Positions 45,304 to 55,372 of a stretch of 64,000 bases of DNA are shown one piece after another. The translations under genes and the position numbers were made by a program. The notes beneath the pieces are model-generated. The model did no database searches. It was not told where the DNA came from and saw nothing but the letters and a program-made list of their open reading frames with translations. The first letter of the stretch is position 1, and every line of letters begins with the position of its first letter. The stretch covers positions 186,001-250,000 of the forward strand of contig NZ_JACEHK010000017.1 in assembly GCF_025377685.1 (NCBI RefSeq). Direction: 5' to 3'. The stretch comes from Anaerobacillus sp. CMMVII (GTDB lineage Bacteria > Bacillota > Bacilli > Bacillales > Anaerobacillaceae).

Positions 45304-47226
45304 TTAATTACTAAGCTGAACCGAAGAACCTTCATTAGGAAGGACTACTAGTTTTTGCTCTGCTCTGAACTCTGTGTCCTTAATCATTTCATAGCTGTCT
45401 TCAATATAAATTTGATGCCATGTCATGAAGGTAAGTACAGTCCATAATTTACGACTGTAATCGCCTTTTCCTTTTGCATGGTCGTCAAGCATTTTTAGGA
45501 AATACTCTTTATGGAACAAGTGATCTGTGTTACTCGTCATGATCTTATTTTTCGCCCAATCATGCAAAATGTCTTTTAACCAAACGCGAATTGGAACAGG
45601 GAAGCCTAACTTTCTTCTGTTTAAGACATGATCCGGAACGACTTCCTTCATCGCTTCTCGAAGCGCATATTTTGTCGTGCTGTTAGTGACCTTTAATTTC
45701 GAGTCTAGTGATGCCGCTACTTTAAATACTTCTTTGTCTAAAAACGGAACTCTTAGCTCTAAAGAGTGTGCCATAGTCATTTTATCAGCTTTAACGAGAA
45801 TATCGCCGCGAAGCCAAGTATGCATGTCAATGTACTGCATTTTTGTAATATCGTCATAGCTCTTTGCTTCATTATATAGTTTCTTGGTTACTTCTGTATA
45901 CGTATTCGAAGGAGAGTATCCTTTAAAAAGCTTTGCTTTTTCAGATTCTGTAAAGATCTTTGCATTTCCGATGTAGCGGTCTTCGATTTCTGTACAACCG
46001 CGTTCAATGAAGCTTTTCCCTTTTACCCCCTCGGGGATAAAATAAGCAATTTGCTTTAACAGCTTTTTTGCTTTTGGAGGAAGGCTAGAGATGCGCTGTA
46101 ATGAAAGTGGTTCACGATAAATGTTGTAACCACCGAATAATTCATCTGCACCTTCACCAGAAAGTACAACCTTCACATGATGTGAAGCCTCTCTTGCTAA
46201 AAAGTAAAGAGGAACCAAGGCAGGATCTGCTACAGGAACATCAAGGTGCCAAATGATTTTTGGTAATTCTTGAACAAACTCCTCAGGTGTAATTGTATGA
46301 GTGTGGTGTTCTAATCCAAGTTTTGCAGCAGTCTCTGCAGCAATAGACACTTCGCTATAAGCTTCGTATCCAAAACCAACCGTAAATGTTTTTAAGTTTG
46401 GATTTACTTCTTTTGCTAGTGCAACGATGGCCGTTGAATCAATTCCTCCCGATAGGAAAGACCCGACCGGTACATCACTACGCATGTGCATGTTAACAGA
46501 ATCTCGTAAAACGGATAGAATTTCTTTTTTCGCTTTGTCTAAATCGCTGTTCACCGGTTTGAAGGTAGGTGTCCAATAACGAGTGATGTTTAACCCGTCA
46601 CCTAATTTTTTTGTAAAATATGAGCCTGGGTTTAACTCGAAAATATTTTTCGACATTGTTTCTGCCTCAGGTACATATTGATACGTTAAATAATGCTGAA
46701 TGGCATCTTCATTTAAAATATTTTTCTCAAGTGCTGCCAAAATGCTTTTCTTTTCAGATGCAAAATAGGTGATATCCTCTTTTTCATGATAGAAAAACGG
46801 CTTGATTCCAAAATGGTCTCTTGCTCCAAAAAGCGATTTTTCTTGTTTATCCCAAATAACAAACGCAAACATCCCCCGAAGGTCGTTTACCATCGCTTCT
46901 TTTTTGACACTATAAAGTGCCAATAGTGCTTCAGTATCTGATGATGTTTGAAACTCGATGCCATCTTTGAGTAATTGCTCACGAATTTCAATATAGTTAT
47001 ATATTTCACCGTTAAAGATAATCCAGTAGCGTTCATTCTCAAAGGAGAGTGGTTGATTACCATTCTCTAAGTCAATGATACTTAACCGTCTAAACCCTAA
47101 ATGAACATAGCTATCACTATAATAACCCTGCTGATCTGGTCCACGATGAATAATCGTATTAGTAAGGTGAGATAGGTTAGAATTTATAGTTTCTCTATGA
47201 TAAATGGCGCCAATAAATCCACACAT
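45304..47226 (-). CDS. asnO: Asparagine synthase (glutamine-hydrolysing)
   Basis: 640 residues. N-terminal class II glutaminase with Cys2 (MCGFIGAIY), RGPDQQG and GEIYNY. The C-terminal synthetase has the PP-loop SGGIDSTAI and SGEGADELFGGY. It makes asparagine from aspartate, glutamine and ATP. Length and pattern are nearest B. subtilis AsnO (YisO, 614), the sporulation-linked paralogue; AsnB or AsnH remain possible. AGGAGGT precedes the ATG. Confidence 0.88.
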   Translation of the reverse strand: MCGFIGAIYHRETINSNLSHLTNTIIHRGPDQQGYYSDSYVHLGFRRLSIIDLENGNQPLSFENERYWIIFNGEIYNYIEIREQLLKDGIEFQTSSDTEALLALYSVKKEAMVNDLRGMFAFVIWDKQEKSLFGARDHFGIKPFFYHEKEDITYFASEKKSILAALEKNILNEDAIQHYLTYQYVPEAETMSKNIFELNPGSYFTKKLGDGLNITRYWTPTFKPVNSDLDKAKKEILSVLRDSVNMHMRSDVPVGSFLSGGIDSTAIVALAKEVNPNLKTFTVGFGYEAYSEVSIAAETAAKLGLEHHTHTITPEEFVQELPKIIWHLDVPVADPALVPLYFLAREASHHVKVVLSGEGADELFGGYNIYREPLSLQRISSLPPKAKKLLKQIAYFIPEGVKGKSFIERGCTEIEDRYIGNAKIFTESEKAKLFKGYSPSNTYTEVTKKLYNEAKSYDDITKMQYIDMHTWLRGDILVKADKMTMAHSLELRVPFLDKEVFKVAASLDSKLKVTNSTTKYALREAMKEVVPDHVLNRRKLGFPVPIRVWLKDILHDWAKNKIMTSNTDHLFHKEYFLKMLDDHAKGKGDYSRKLWTVLTFMTWHQIYIEDSYEMIKDTEFRAEQKLVVLPNEGSSVQLSN

Positions 47227-47591
47227 AGTAAATACCTCCTGAAAAAAACATACTTGTCCTAATTATAGACTATTATTTTCGATAAGTATTTGAAAAATCC
47301 TGTAAATATGTAAATATTTTTGAAGACACATGTCGAATAGGCTTGAAGCGTGGAGCTTTGGTATTTTGAGGTAAAAACTCTTCCAATAATTTCACTCTGA
47401 CCAGAAACATTGTAGTTAAAAGTATTAGTAGGGATATAGAGGGAAAGTCCCTTAAAAATAACAGCGAAATTCCCCTAATATTTTGTCGAAATTGAAAAAA
47501 CAAAATTGTTTGACTAGTTTTTGAGTCGTTGCTATAGTTAAATTGTGGATGGAATTCCACATGATTTTAAACATGAAGGGAATGTGTATCA
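47227..47591. other. Divergent intergenic region asnO/csp
   Basis: About 365 bases with no gene supported. It holds the csp promoter (47510-47538) and a 5' leader of about 50 bases ending in GAAGGGAAT. Confidence 0.6.
47510..47538 (+). promoter_or_regulatory. Sigma-A promoter of the cold-shock gene
   Basis: TTGACT (47510-47515), 17-base spacer, TATAGT (47533-47538), 53 bases before the ATG. Confidence 0.85.
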
Positions 47592-47789
47592 ATGTTAGGA
47601 AAAGTAAAATGGTTTAATGCAGAAAAAGGATTTGGATTTATCGAGCGCGAAAACGGAGACGATGTATTCGTTCATTTCTCAGCAATCAACTCTGATGGAT
47701 TCAAAACATTAGAAGAAGGACAAGAAGTTGAATTTGAAATCGTTGAAGGAGCTCGTGGACCTCAAGCTGCAAACGTAACTAAGCGCTAG
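47592..47789 (+). CDS. Cold-shock protein, CspA family
   Basis: 65 residues. RNP1 KGFGFIE and RNP2 DVFVHFS are intact, and [17 protein letters not shown] is typical. It is an RNA chaperone that binds single-stranded RNA and DNA. Bacillus usually has several paralogues (cspB, cspC, cspD) and I cannot say which one this is. Confidence 0.95.
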   Translation: MLGKVKWFNAEKGFGFIERENGDDVFVHFSAINSDGFKTLEEGQEVEFEIVEGARGPQAANVTKR

Positions 47790-47865
47790 GGCACATTCCC
47801 AAATTAGGTAAGTTATTTTAAAAAGAAATTTTTTTATATAGCTTTAGTAAGGGAAATGAATATGA

Positions 47866-47900
47866 GCAACAAACCCTGCCTTTTTGGTGGGGTTTTGAAT
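47866..47900 (+). terminator. Probable terminator after csp
   Basis: AAACCCTGCC-ttttt-GGTGGGGTTTT, imperfect stem with a T-rich tail, 80 bases after the stop. Confidence 0.6.
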
Positions 47901-48190
47901 TTCTAAGGATCTTTTCGAAAAAATTGTGGCGGCAGGAATGTTAGAAGCAAATCGGCGGCTCAAAGACAAGTACGATCAAAATAATAGCGGAATGAAGATA
48001 GGTCTTTTGACGCGATGTCAGATGAAAATAATTCCTAGAAAATAGGACTATTTTTCCATAAATATGTGGACACTATAGGTGAACAATAAGTTAGTTGTTA
48101 CAACTGCGGAAAAATGGTCTTGAGCTTGGTGGAAAAGCATACGCTTTAGTGATAAAGTTGCGTTTTGCTATCGCAAACCGCATCCTTTAC

Positions 48191-48405
48191 GCTTTGGCGA
48201 TAAAGCTTACGCCTTGCTAATCGCAATGCCTAATCTTTACGCTTTGGCGATAAAGCTTACGCCTTGCTAATCGCAATGCCTAATCTTTACGCTTTGGCGA
48301 TAAAGCTTACGCCTTGCTAATCGCAATGCCTAATCTTTACGCTTTGGCGATAAAGCTTACGCCTTGCTAATCGCAATGCCTAATCTTTACGCTTTAGTAA
48401 CAATA
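48191..48405. repeat. 50-bp tandem repeat, four identical units plus partial
   Basis: Units begin GCTTTGGCGATAAAGCTTAC at 48191, 48241, 48291 and 48341 and appear identical. A partial fifth starts at 48391. A diverged unit precedes the array (48139-48190). Each unit carries GGCGAT...ATCGC complementary words. There are no spacers, so it is not CRISPR. Confidence 0.95.
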
Positions 48406-48508
48406 TGTTCACAATTTTTTAATTTTTTCTTGATTCATTGTAGGGTTTTGAAGGAATATGGCGAGGGTATGTAGAATATTACATGCATAAAGGAAAGGAG
48501 GAGTTTAT

Positions 48509-49054
48509 ATGAACTTTAACATTCGTGGTGAAAACATTGAAGTAACTCCAGCTATTAGGAATTACGTAGAAAAGAAGGTGGGTAAGCTTGAAAGGTATTT
48601 CGACGAAACCCCAACTTCACCAGTTCATGTAAACCTGCAAGTAATCAACAACCAACAAATTATTGAGATTACAATTTCGATGCCGCAACTTCTACTTAGA
48701 GGTGAGGAAACTCACACTGATATGTATGCAGCGATTGATCTTGTTGTTGAGAAGCTTGAAAGGCAAATCCGTAAACATAAAACAAAAGTAAATAGAAAAT
48801 TCCGTCAAGAAGGTAGCTTGAAATATATGTTCCGCAATGAGGTTGGCAATGGTGTTACTTTTGAAGATGAAGATGAACTAGAAATCGTTCGTACAAAGCG
48901 TTTCTCTTTAAAGCCGATGGATGCAGAGGAAGCGATTTTACAAATGGACATGTTAGGACATAACTTCTTCGTATTTGCTAATTCAGTGAATGGTGACACA
49001 AACGTTGTGTACCGTCGTAAAGATGGCCGCTATGGACTAATCGAGCCACAATAA
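48509..49054 (+). CDS. hpf: Ribosome hibernation promoting factor, long form
   Basis: 181 residues. The N-terminal S30Ae domain (MNFNIRGENIEVTPAIRNYV) joins a C-terminal dimerisation domain (FSLKPMDAEEAILQMDML, FFVFANSVNGDTNVVYRR). Long HPF makes 100S ribosome dimers in stationary phase. AAAGGAGGAG precedes the ATG. It sits before secA as yvyD does in B. subtilis. Confidence 0.96.
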   Translation: MNFNIRGENIEVTPAIRNYVEKKVGKLERYFDETPTSPVHVNLQVINNQQIIEITISMPQLLLRGEETHTDMYAAIDLVVEKLERQIRKHKTKVNRKFRQEGSLKYMFRNEVGNGVTFEDEDELEIVRTKRFSLKPMDAEEAILQMDMLGHNFFVFANSVNGDTNVVYRRKDGRYGLIEPQ

Positions 49055-49065
49055 AATACGTATTG

Positions 49066-49096
49066 AAAGAGTGCAGCAGAAGCTGTGCTCTTTTAT
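49066..49096 (+). terminator. Terminator after hpf
   Basis: AAAGAGTGCAGC-agaa-GCTGTGCTCTTTT stem with a T-rich tail. Confidence 0.88.
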
Positions 49097-49106
49097 TTCA
49101 TTCTCT

Positions 49107-49168
49107 TTTGAGAAGAAATGAGTCTCAGAGATAAATCCATGTGCCTCTGCGATTCATTTCTTCTCAAA
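49107..49168. repeat. Long hairpin between hpf and secA
   Basis: Arms of 24 bases: TTTGAGAAGAAATGA... (49107-49130) and ...TCATTTCTTCTCAAA (49145-49168) with two mismatches and a 14-base loop. No T tail, so it is not a standard terminator. The remaining 230 bases up to secA hold no gene. Confidence 0.75.
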
Positions 49169-49404
49169 TGGCGCTCCAAAAAGACAACTCTAGTATAGCG
49201 AAATTTGACGCATAAATTCTAAAATTGTCTAAAACCTTCATCTAAAAGGCCAGTCCTTGTAACCAACTCCTCAAACTGTTAAAATTAACAGAGTGTTAAA
49301 ACAAGGAAATTTCTAACTAAAGACCTACAGTAAGCAGATATTTGTGTTACATTTTAAGATAGATAATTAACTGGGATTTATCCCAACAAAGGAGAGCAGT
49401 ATAG

Positions 49405-51912
49405 ATGATAGGTTTTTTGAAAAAAGTGATTGGTGATCCAAGCCAACGTCAATTGAAAAAGATGCAAAAGACGGTTGATCAAATCGAGGCTCTCGAAAGC
49501 GAGATTGCGAAGCTTTCAGATGATGGTCTACGTCAAAAAACAGAAGAATTTAAAAAACGTTACCAAGATGGTGAAGAGTTAGATCAAATTTTACCAGAGG
49601 CATTTGCGGTTGTTCGTGAAGGTGCTAAGCGTGTTTTAAACATGCGTCATTATCCAGTACAGTTATTAGGTGGGATCGTCCTTCATGAAGGTAACATTTC
49701 CGAGATGAAAACTGGGGAAGGTAAAACATTTGTAGCGACACTCCCTGTTTATTTAAATGCGATCTCTGGAAAAGGTGTTCACGTTGTTACTGTCAATGAA
49801 TACTTAGCACGTCGTGATGCTGAAGAAATGGGTAAGCTGTATAACTTTTTAGGGCTAACGGTCGGGTTAAATATTAGTGGTATGTCAAAAGAAGAAAAAC
49901 GTGAAGCGTACCATTGTGATATTACATATGGAACAAATAATGAATTTGGCTTTGATTATCTCCGTGATAACATGGTTATTTATAAAGAACAAATGGCGCA
50001 ACGTACGTTAAATTACGCCTTAGTCGATGAGGTCGATTCCATTTTAATTGATGAAGCTCGTACTCCATTGATCATTTCAGGTTCTGCTGAAAAATCAACG
50101 AAGCTTTATCAAGTCGCAAATTCTTTTGTACGCACACTACGTAAAGAAGAAGACTATACGTATGATGAAAAAACAAAAAATGTTCAGCTTACAGACGAAG
50201 GTGTTGAGAAAGCAGAAAAAGCTTTCAACATTGAAAACTTATACGATTCAACGCATGTTCAATTGAACCACCATATTAACCAAGCATTAAAAGCTCATGT
50301 TGTCATGCATCGTGATACCGATTATGTTGTTGAGGATGGCGATGTAGTAATCGTTGACCAATTTACAGGACGTCTAATGAAGGGGCGTCGCTATTCTGAT
50401 GGACTTCACCAAGCAATTGAAGCGAAAGAAGGTTTGATTGTTCAACGGGAAAGTATGACATTAGCGTCAATTACGTTCCAAAACTACTTCCGAATGTACC
50501 AAAAGCTTGCCGGGATGACGGGTACAGCAAAAACAGAAGAAGAAGAATTCCGTAATATTTATGGAATGGATGTTATGGTCCTACCAACAAATTTACCAGT
50601 TGTTCGTGAAGATCGACCGGACTTGATTTTTAAGACGATGGATGCGAAATTCAAAGCAGTTGTAAATCAAATTGCAGAGCTTCATAAGACGGGACAACCA
50701 GTGCTTGTCGGTACAGTAAGTGTTGAAACATCAGAATTACTTGCTTCTTACTTAAAAAAGAAGGGTGTTCCTCACAACGTCTTAAATGCGAAGAACCATG
50801 AGAGAGAAGCAGAAATTATTGAAAATGCTGGTCAAAAAGGTGCGGTTACGATTGCTACAAACATGGCTGGTCGTGGAACCGACATTAAACTTGGCGAAGG
50901 TGTTGTTGATTTAGGCGGATTGCATGTACTTGGTACAGAACGTCATGAATCTCGTCGTATTGATAATCAGCTCCGTGGACGTGCTGGACGTCAAGGAGAC
51001 CCAGGGTCATCACAATTCTACCTTTCAATGGAAGATGAATTAATGAGACGCTTTGGTTCAGATAATATGAAGGCAATGATGGATCGACTCGGTATGGATG
51101 ATGATCCAATTGAAAGTAAGCTTGTCAGCCGTGCGGTTGAAACGGCACAAAAACGAGTAGAGGGTAACAACTTTGATGCTCGTAAACAAATTTTACAATA
51201 TGATGATGTCATGCGTGAGCAGCGCGAAATCATTTACAAGCAACGCTTAGAAGTGCTTGAGTCTGAGAACGTTCGTGATATCGTTGAAAATATGATCAAA
51301 TCAGCTGTTGAACGTAATGTTCACGCCCATACTCCTGAAGATCAAGTACCAGAAGATTGGGATTTAAAAGCTATTGCAGATTACCTAAGAGGAACTGTTC
51401 TTAATGAAGGTGTTGTCACAGAAAAAGACCTCCATGGACAAGATCCTGAAGAAATGATTGAGCTAGTTATGGAAAAAGTGAAAGCAGCTTACAATCAAAA
51501 AGAAATTGATTTCCAACCGGAAAGAATGCGTGAATTCGAAAAGGTTATTTTACTTCGTTCTGTTGATACAAAGTGGATGAATCATATCGATCAAATGGAT
51601 CAGCTTCGTCAAGGTATCCATTTACGTGCCTATGGTCAAAATGATCCGCTTCGTGAATACCGTTTTGAAGGATTTGCAATGTTTGAAGAAATGATTGCTT
51701 CTATTGAAGAAGAAGTCTCAACGTATATTATGAAAGCGCAAATTGAGCAAAACCTAGAGCGTAAGCAGGTAGCTGAAGGCAAGGCCGTTCATGCCAGCTC
51801 AGGAAAAGAGCCGGAGAAAAAGAAACCAATCCGTAAAGGCGAAACAATCGGTCGTAACGAACCATGTATTTGCGGAAGCGGTAAAAAATACAAACAATGT
51901 TGTGGTAACTAG
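49405..51912 (+). CDS. secA: Preprotein translocase ATPase SecA
   Basis: 835 residues (B. subtilis SecA 841). Walker [12 protein letters not shown], Walker B-like [30 protein letters not shown] and [13 protein letters not shown], and a C-terminal zinc site [13 protein letters not shown]. It drives secretion through SecYEG. AAAGGAGAG precedes the ATG. prfB follows, with a heptad-armed palindrome between them. Confidence 0.98.
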   Translation: MIGFLKKVIGDPSQRQLKKMQKTVDQIEALESEIAKLSDDGLRQKTEEFKKRYQDGEELDQILPEAFAVVREGAKRVLNMRHYPVQLLGGIVLHEGNISEMKTGEGKTFVATLPVYLNAISGKGVHVVTVNEYLARRDAEEMGKLYNFLGLTVGLNISGMSKEEKREAYHCDITYGTNNEFGFDYLRDNMVIYKEQMAQRTLNYALVDEVDSILIDEARTPLIISGSAEKSTKLYQVANSFVRTLRKEEDYTYDEKTKNVQLTDEGVEKAEKAFNIENLYDSTHVQLNHHINQALKAHVVMHRDTDYVVEDGDVVIVDQFTGRLMKGRRYSDGLHQAIEAKEGLIVQRESMTLASITFQNYFRMYQKLAGMTGTAKTEEEEFRNIYGMDVMVLPTNLPVVREDRPDLIFKTMDAKFKAVVNQIAELHKTGQPVLVGTVSVETSELLASYLKKKGVPHNVLNAKNHEREAEIIENAGQKGAVTIATNMAGRGTDIKLGEGVVDLGGLHVLGTERHESRRIDNQLRGRAGRQGDPGSSQFYLSMEDELMRRFGSDNMKAMMDRLGMDDDPIESKLVSRAVETAQKRVEGNNFDARKQILQYDDVMREQREIIYKQRLEVLESENVRDIVENMIKSAVERNVHAHTPEDQVPEDWDLKAIADYLRGTVLNEGVVTEKDLHGQDPEEMIELVMEKVKAAYNQKEIDFQPERMREFEKVILLRSVDTKWMNHIDQMDQLRQGIHLRAYGQNDPLREYRFEGFAMFEEMIASIEEEVSTYIMKAQIEQNLERKQVAEGKAVHASSGKEPEKKKPIRKGETIGRNEPCICGSGKKYKQCCGN

Positions 51913-52012
51913 GTATGAGTTTTGAGGTATGAGTTACGAGTTGTGTGGGCCTAGCTTCGAAGCCAGACCCCTCTCTAACTCAACACTCAAAACTCAACAC
52001 TCAAAACTTTAA
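51912..52012. repeat. Heptad-armed palindromic element, copy 5
   Basis: GTATGAGTTTTGAG units on the left, core CTAGCTTCGAAGCCAG, right arm AACTCAACACTCAAAACTCAA twice. It separates secA from prfB. Confidence 0.8.
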
Positions 52013-52025
52013 AAGGTGGATACAC

Positions 52026-53130
52026 ATGGAACTTGTCGAGATAAAACAAGAGCTTACAATGATGGCTAAGCGGTTAGCGGACTTTAGGGGGTCCCTTTGA
52101 CCTTGAAGTGAAGCAAGAACGAATTGCTGAGCTTGACGAAAAGATGTCGGACCCAAGCTTCTGGGATGATCAATCAAAAGCCCAGGAAGTAATAAATGAA
52201 TCAAATGCTTTAAAAGAACAGGTAGAGAATTATCTAAGTCTTCAAGAACGTTATGATGATTTAGATGTCTCTTATCAGCTAGTTAAAGAGGAGCCAGATA
52301 CTGATTTGGAAAAAGAATTAGTGGCTGGTGTCCGATCTCTTGCCAATGATCTAAACGAGTATGAATTAACACTTCTTCTTAGCGAGCCTTATGATAAAAA
52401 TAATGCCATCTTGGAGCTTCATCCAGGGGCAGGTGGTACAGAATCGCAAGACTGGGCTTCGATGCTATTGCGCATGTATACACGCTGGGCTGAACGCAAA
52501 GGATTTAAGGTTGAGACTCTAGATTATTTGCCTGGTGAAGAAGCAGGCGTAAAAAGTGTAACACTGCTTATCAAAGGGCATAACGCCTATGGCTATTTAA
52601 AAGCGGAAAAAGGGGTACACCGTCTTGTCCGCATTTCTCCGTTTGATGCATCTGGACGTCGTCATACTTCATTCGTTTCTTGTGAAGTGATGCCAGAGCT
52701 CCCGGATGATATTGAAATTAACATATCTCCAGATGAGTTGAAAGTAGATACGTACCGTGCAAGTGGAGCAGGCGGTCAGCATATTAATACAACTGATTCG
52801 GCGATCCGCATCACACATGTTCCTACAAATACAGTAGTTACTTGTCAAACTGAGCGCTCGCAAATTAAAAACCGTGAGCGAGCGATGAAGATGCTTCAAG
52901 CAAAGCTTTTTCAGCTAAAGTTAGATGAGCAAAAAGCAGAATTAGATGAAATCCGTGGTGAGCAAAAAGAAATTGGTTGGGGCAGTCAGATTCGCTCTTA
53001 TGTCTTCCATCCATATAGCCTAGTAAAAGATCATCGTACGAACCATGAGGTTGGAAACTCTTCAGCAGTCATGGACGGCGATTTAGATCCATTTATCGAC
53101 GCATATTTACGCTCACAAATCAGAAGCTAA
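52026..53130 (+). CDS. prfB: Peptide chain release factor 2, programmed +1 frameshift
   Basis: The first 24 codons end at CTT TGA C (52095-52101), preceded by the stimulatory AGGGGG (52086-52091) three bases upstream. A +1 slip at CTT continues as [16 protein letters not shown]. This is the classic autoregulatory prfB site: low RF2 favours the shift. The joined product is 367 residues, with GGQ in [16 protein letters not shown] and the SPF tripeptide in [12 protein letters not shown] that reads UGA. ATG 52026 follows AAAAGGTGG. Confidence 0.97.
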
Positions 53131-53498
53131 GAGCAATGACCTACGTCATTGTTCTTTTTGGTTTTAGGATAACACTTTTGTACACCCTAAAAAGACAAAT
53201 TCAGGGAAATGTCCACGAGCGGTGTCAGACACCAATGAAAGTTCACTTTCACCATCATAGATGTAAATTTATTTTGCACTTGCTGATTTTAATAAGAGAA
53301 AGTGAACTTTCCTGTGAGAGACTATTCGCAGAGTATACACCTCAAATGGACATTTAAACAAAATTGTCCATTTGAGGTGTCAGACACCGTTTCTCGTTAA
53401 AGCGTTAATTTGCTCGCGTTTACAGATTTCGAGGTGTGGTGGTATACTACGGAAGGATTTTTTCTCCAAGATATTCATAAAAGTAGGTGTCGATAGAA
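53131..53498. other. Non-coding region with REP pair
   Basis: No gene is supported. It contains two REP palindromes (53221 and 53376), a GAAAGTTCACTTTC / GAAAGTGAACTTTC inverted repeat (53237 to 53310) and a 16-bp hairpin (53337-53380). Confidence 0.6.
53221..53388. repeat. Paired REP element (BIME-like)
   Basis: GGTGTCAGACACC at 53221-53233 and at 53376-53388 enclose an AAGTTCACTTTC inverted repeat and the hairpin ACACCTCAAATGGACA / TGTCCATTTGAGGTGT (53337-53380). The TGGACA word next to the palindrome is also seen beside the RAYT copy at 39435. Confidence 0.75.
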
Positions 53499-54377
53499 AT
53501 GATGAAAAATGGGAAAAGAAGAGGGGCATTTCGACCTAGTTGTCCGAAATGGTTAGTTGTCTGGGAGTATGCACATGTGGTGATCGGCTCAGCCATTGTT
53601 GCGTTAGCTTTTAATTTATTTTTACTGCCTAATCGTATTGCCTCAGGTGGGGTAAGTGGGATTAGTATTATCATTAATGATATAGTTGGAATTACACCAG
53701 CTTTTACACAGTGGGCCTTAAATATTCCTTTGTTTATAGCTGGGATCGTACTTCTAGGAGGGTTTAAATACGGAGCCAAAACGTTAGTGGGAACGATCTT
53801 TTTACCGATGGTTGTTTTCTTAACTAGGGATTTAGAAGCAGCGACTTTAGATCCGCTTTTGGGAGCTCTATTTGGTGGAATTGGAGTCGGAGTTGGTTTA
53901 GGAATTGTCTTCCGTTCCAATTCATCTACAGGTGGGACCGATCTTGCAGCGCAAATTATTCATAAATATACAGGATTGTCATTAGGCGCATGTGTCTTTA
54001 TTATTGACGGTTTAATTGTTGCTTCTTCAGCGATTGTTTTTAATATTGAATTGGCTCTTTATGCATTAATTGCCCTTTTTATTACAGGGAAAACAATTGA
54101 TATTGTTCAAATGGGTGTTGGCTATGCGAAGATAGCCTTAATTATCTCGGAAAAGCAAGAAGAAGTTCAGCAAGGACTACTAAAAGATGTTGATAGAGGT
54201 GTGACAAAGCTAGAAGGATATGGTGGTTATACCGACCATAAACGACCAGTACTGATGTGTGTCGTTAATCAAACAGAAGTCACGAAATTGAAACAGGTTG
54301 TTCGAAATCTAGACCCAAATGCCTTCGTAATTGTAACAAATGCCACAGAAGTTTTGGGCGAAGGGTTTAAAAAGTAG
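53499..54377 (+). CDS. yvjA: YitT family membrane protein (YvjA-like)
   Basis: 292 residues: five or six membrane helices (DUF161, YitT family) followed by a C-terminal DUF2179 domain (about 215-290). NLFLLPNRIASGGVSGISII is the family's first helix motif. In B. subtilis yvjA lies between prfB and cccB. The ATG at 53499 follows AGGTG by 9 bases; a GTG at 53487 is possible. Transport substrate unknown. Confidence 0.85.
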   Translation: MMKNGKRRGAFRPSCPKWLVVWEYAHVVIGSAIVALAFNLFLLPNRIASGGVSGISIIINDIVGITPAFTQWALNIPLFIAGIVLLGGFKYGAKTLVGTIFLPMVVFLTRDLEAATLDPLLGALFGGIGVGVGLGIVFRSNSSTGGTDLAAQIIHKYTGLSLGACVFIIDGLIVASSAIVFNIELALYALIALFITGKTIDIVQMGVGYAKIALIISEKQEEVQQGLLKDVDRGVTKLEGYGGYTDHKRPVLMCVVNQTEVTKLKQVVRNLDPNAFVIVTNATEVLGEGFKK

Positions 54378-54505
54378 AAAATAGTCGATTGGAAAAGCTT
54401 GCATAATTAAGAATATTTTTATAGTATTGATACTAGAAATAGAGAGGCAAGGGCATACTAGTACTTGCAAATAATAATCTCTAAAAATTTGGGAGGGTCT
54501 TAGAA

Positions 54506-54847
54506 ATGAAAAAACTACTTACAGCATTATTCGGTGCAGCGTTAATTCTAGGTGCATGTGGTGGCGATGAGCCAACTCCAGCTCCAGCAGAGCCAGCACC
54601 ATCTGAAACTCCAGCTGACGAAACAGCAGCAGGTACATTTGATGCAACAAGAGCAGAAGCTGCTTACCAATCATGTATTGGCTGTCACGGTGGCGACTTA
54701 CAAGGTCAAGGAAATAACCCAGCAATCACAGGCTTAACAGCTGAAGAAGTTTTAGCTGCGATCCAAGCAGGTCCTGGAATTATGCCAGCTAACATGGTTA
54801 CAGGTGAAGAAGCTGAAAACTTAGCAGCATGGGTTGCTGCTCAATAA
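54506..54847 (+). CDS. cccB: Cytochrome c-551 lipoprotein, CccB-like
   Basis: 113 residues. Lipobox LGAC with acceptor Cys18, a Pro/Ala/Glu-rich linker (20-42), then a class I cytochrome c with CIGCH (57-61) and a likely axial Met in GIMPANM (93). Anchored by lipid to the outer face of the membrane, it carries electrons to a terminal oxidase. GGGAGGG precedes the ATG. A paralogue follows at once. Confidence 0.93.
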   Translation: MKKLLTALFGAALILGACGGDEPTPAPAEPAPSETPADETAAGTFDATRAEAAYQSCIGCHGGDLQGQGNNPAITGLTAEEVLAAIQAGPGIMPANMVTGEEAENLAAWVAAQ

Positions 54848-54861
54848 GATGTAAATACCAA

Positions 54862-54899
54862 GCTCTTACCTCGAGGCAAACCTTAAGGTAAGAGTTTTT
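54862..54899 (+). terminator. Terminator after the first cytochrome gene
   Basis: CTCTTACCTCGAGG / CCTTAAGGTAAGAG stem followed by TTTTTT. Confidence 0.9.
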
Positions 54900-54993
54900 T
54901 CATGAATTGTTCAATTATCTTTTAGCTTCCAGGTATGAATATTAGGTATAGTTAAACAATAGACAAAAAACAGCTTGGAGGGATTTTAATAGA

Positions 54994-55329
54994 ATGAAGA
55001 AATTAATCGTAGCACTAGTTGGCGCGGCTTTCGTATTAGGAGCCTGTGGCGGAAATAACGCAGCACCACAAGAGAGATTAAAACCTGAAGACGTTACGTT
55101 ACCAGATACATACGATGCAGCGCGTGCTGAAGCGGCCTATACAAAATCTTGTGCAGCCTGTCATGGTGTTGATTTACAAGGTGGAGGCGCCCACCCATAC
55201 CCGATTACAGGGATAAGCAAAGAAGAACTGTATATCGCGATCGTTCAGGGGGTTGGAGTGATGCCGGCCAATTTAGTCACGGGTGAAGAGGCAGAAAACT
55301 TAGCTGTTTGGATGGCAGATCAAGAATAG
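54994..55329 (+). CDS. Second cytochrome c lipoprotein, paralogue of CccB
   Basis: 111 residues. Lipobox LGAC (Cys18), short linker, CAACH (53-57) and GVMPANL with the axial Met. VTGEEAENLAVWMADQ is almost the same as in the gene upstream, so the pair is a tandem duplication. The linker differs and lacks the proline-rich character. TTGGAGGGA precedes the ATG. Each gene has its own terminator. Confidence 0.92.
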   Translation: MKKLIVALVGAAFVLGACGGNNAAPQERLKPEDVTLPDTYDAARAEAAYTKSCAACHGVDLQGGGAHPYPITGISKEELYIAIVQGVGVMPANLVTGEEAENLAVWMADQE

Positions 55330-55342
55330 GTTAGGCAATTTT

Positions 55343-55372
55343 TAACCCCACTCAAAACAGAGTGGGGTTTTA
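55343..55372 (+). terminator. Terminator after the second cytochrome gene
   Basis: TAACCCCACTC-aaaaca-GAGTGGGGTTTTA stem with a T run. Confidence 0.88.

Noticed and set aside
47273-47560. 95-codon minus-strand frame upstream of csp
   Set aside because: It covers the strong csp promoter and has no supporting start signal or family.
47902-48045. Small gene between csp and hpf
   Set aside because: A frame reading LFEKIVAAGMLEANRRLKDK looks protein-like, but it lacks a ribosome binding site and a clear start. It may be a fragment.
48191-48405. CRISPR array
   Set aside because: The 50-bp units are contiguous with no spacers, and no cas genes are nearby.
52026-52107. prfB treated as another frameshift error
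   Set aside because: The site has the complete programmed signal: AGGGGG, correct spacing and CTT TGA C.
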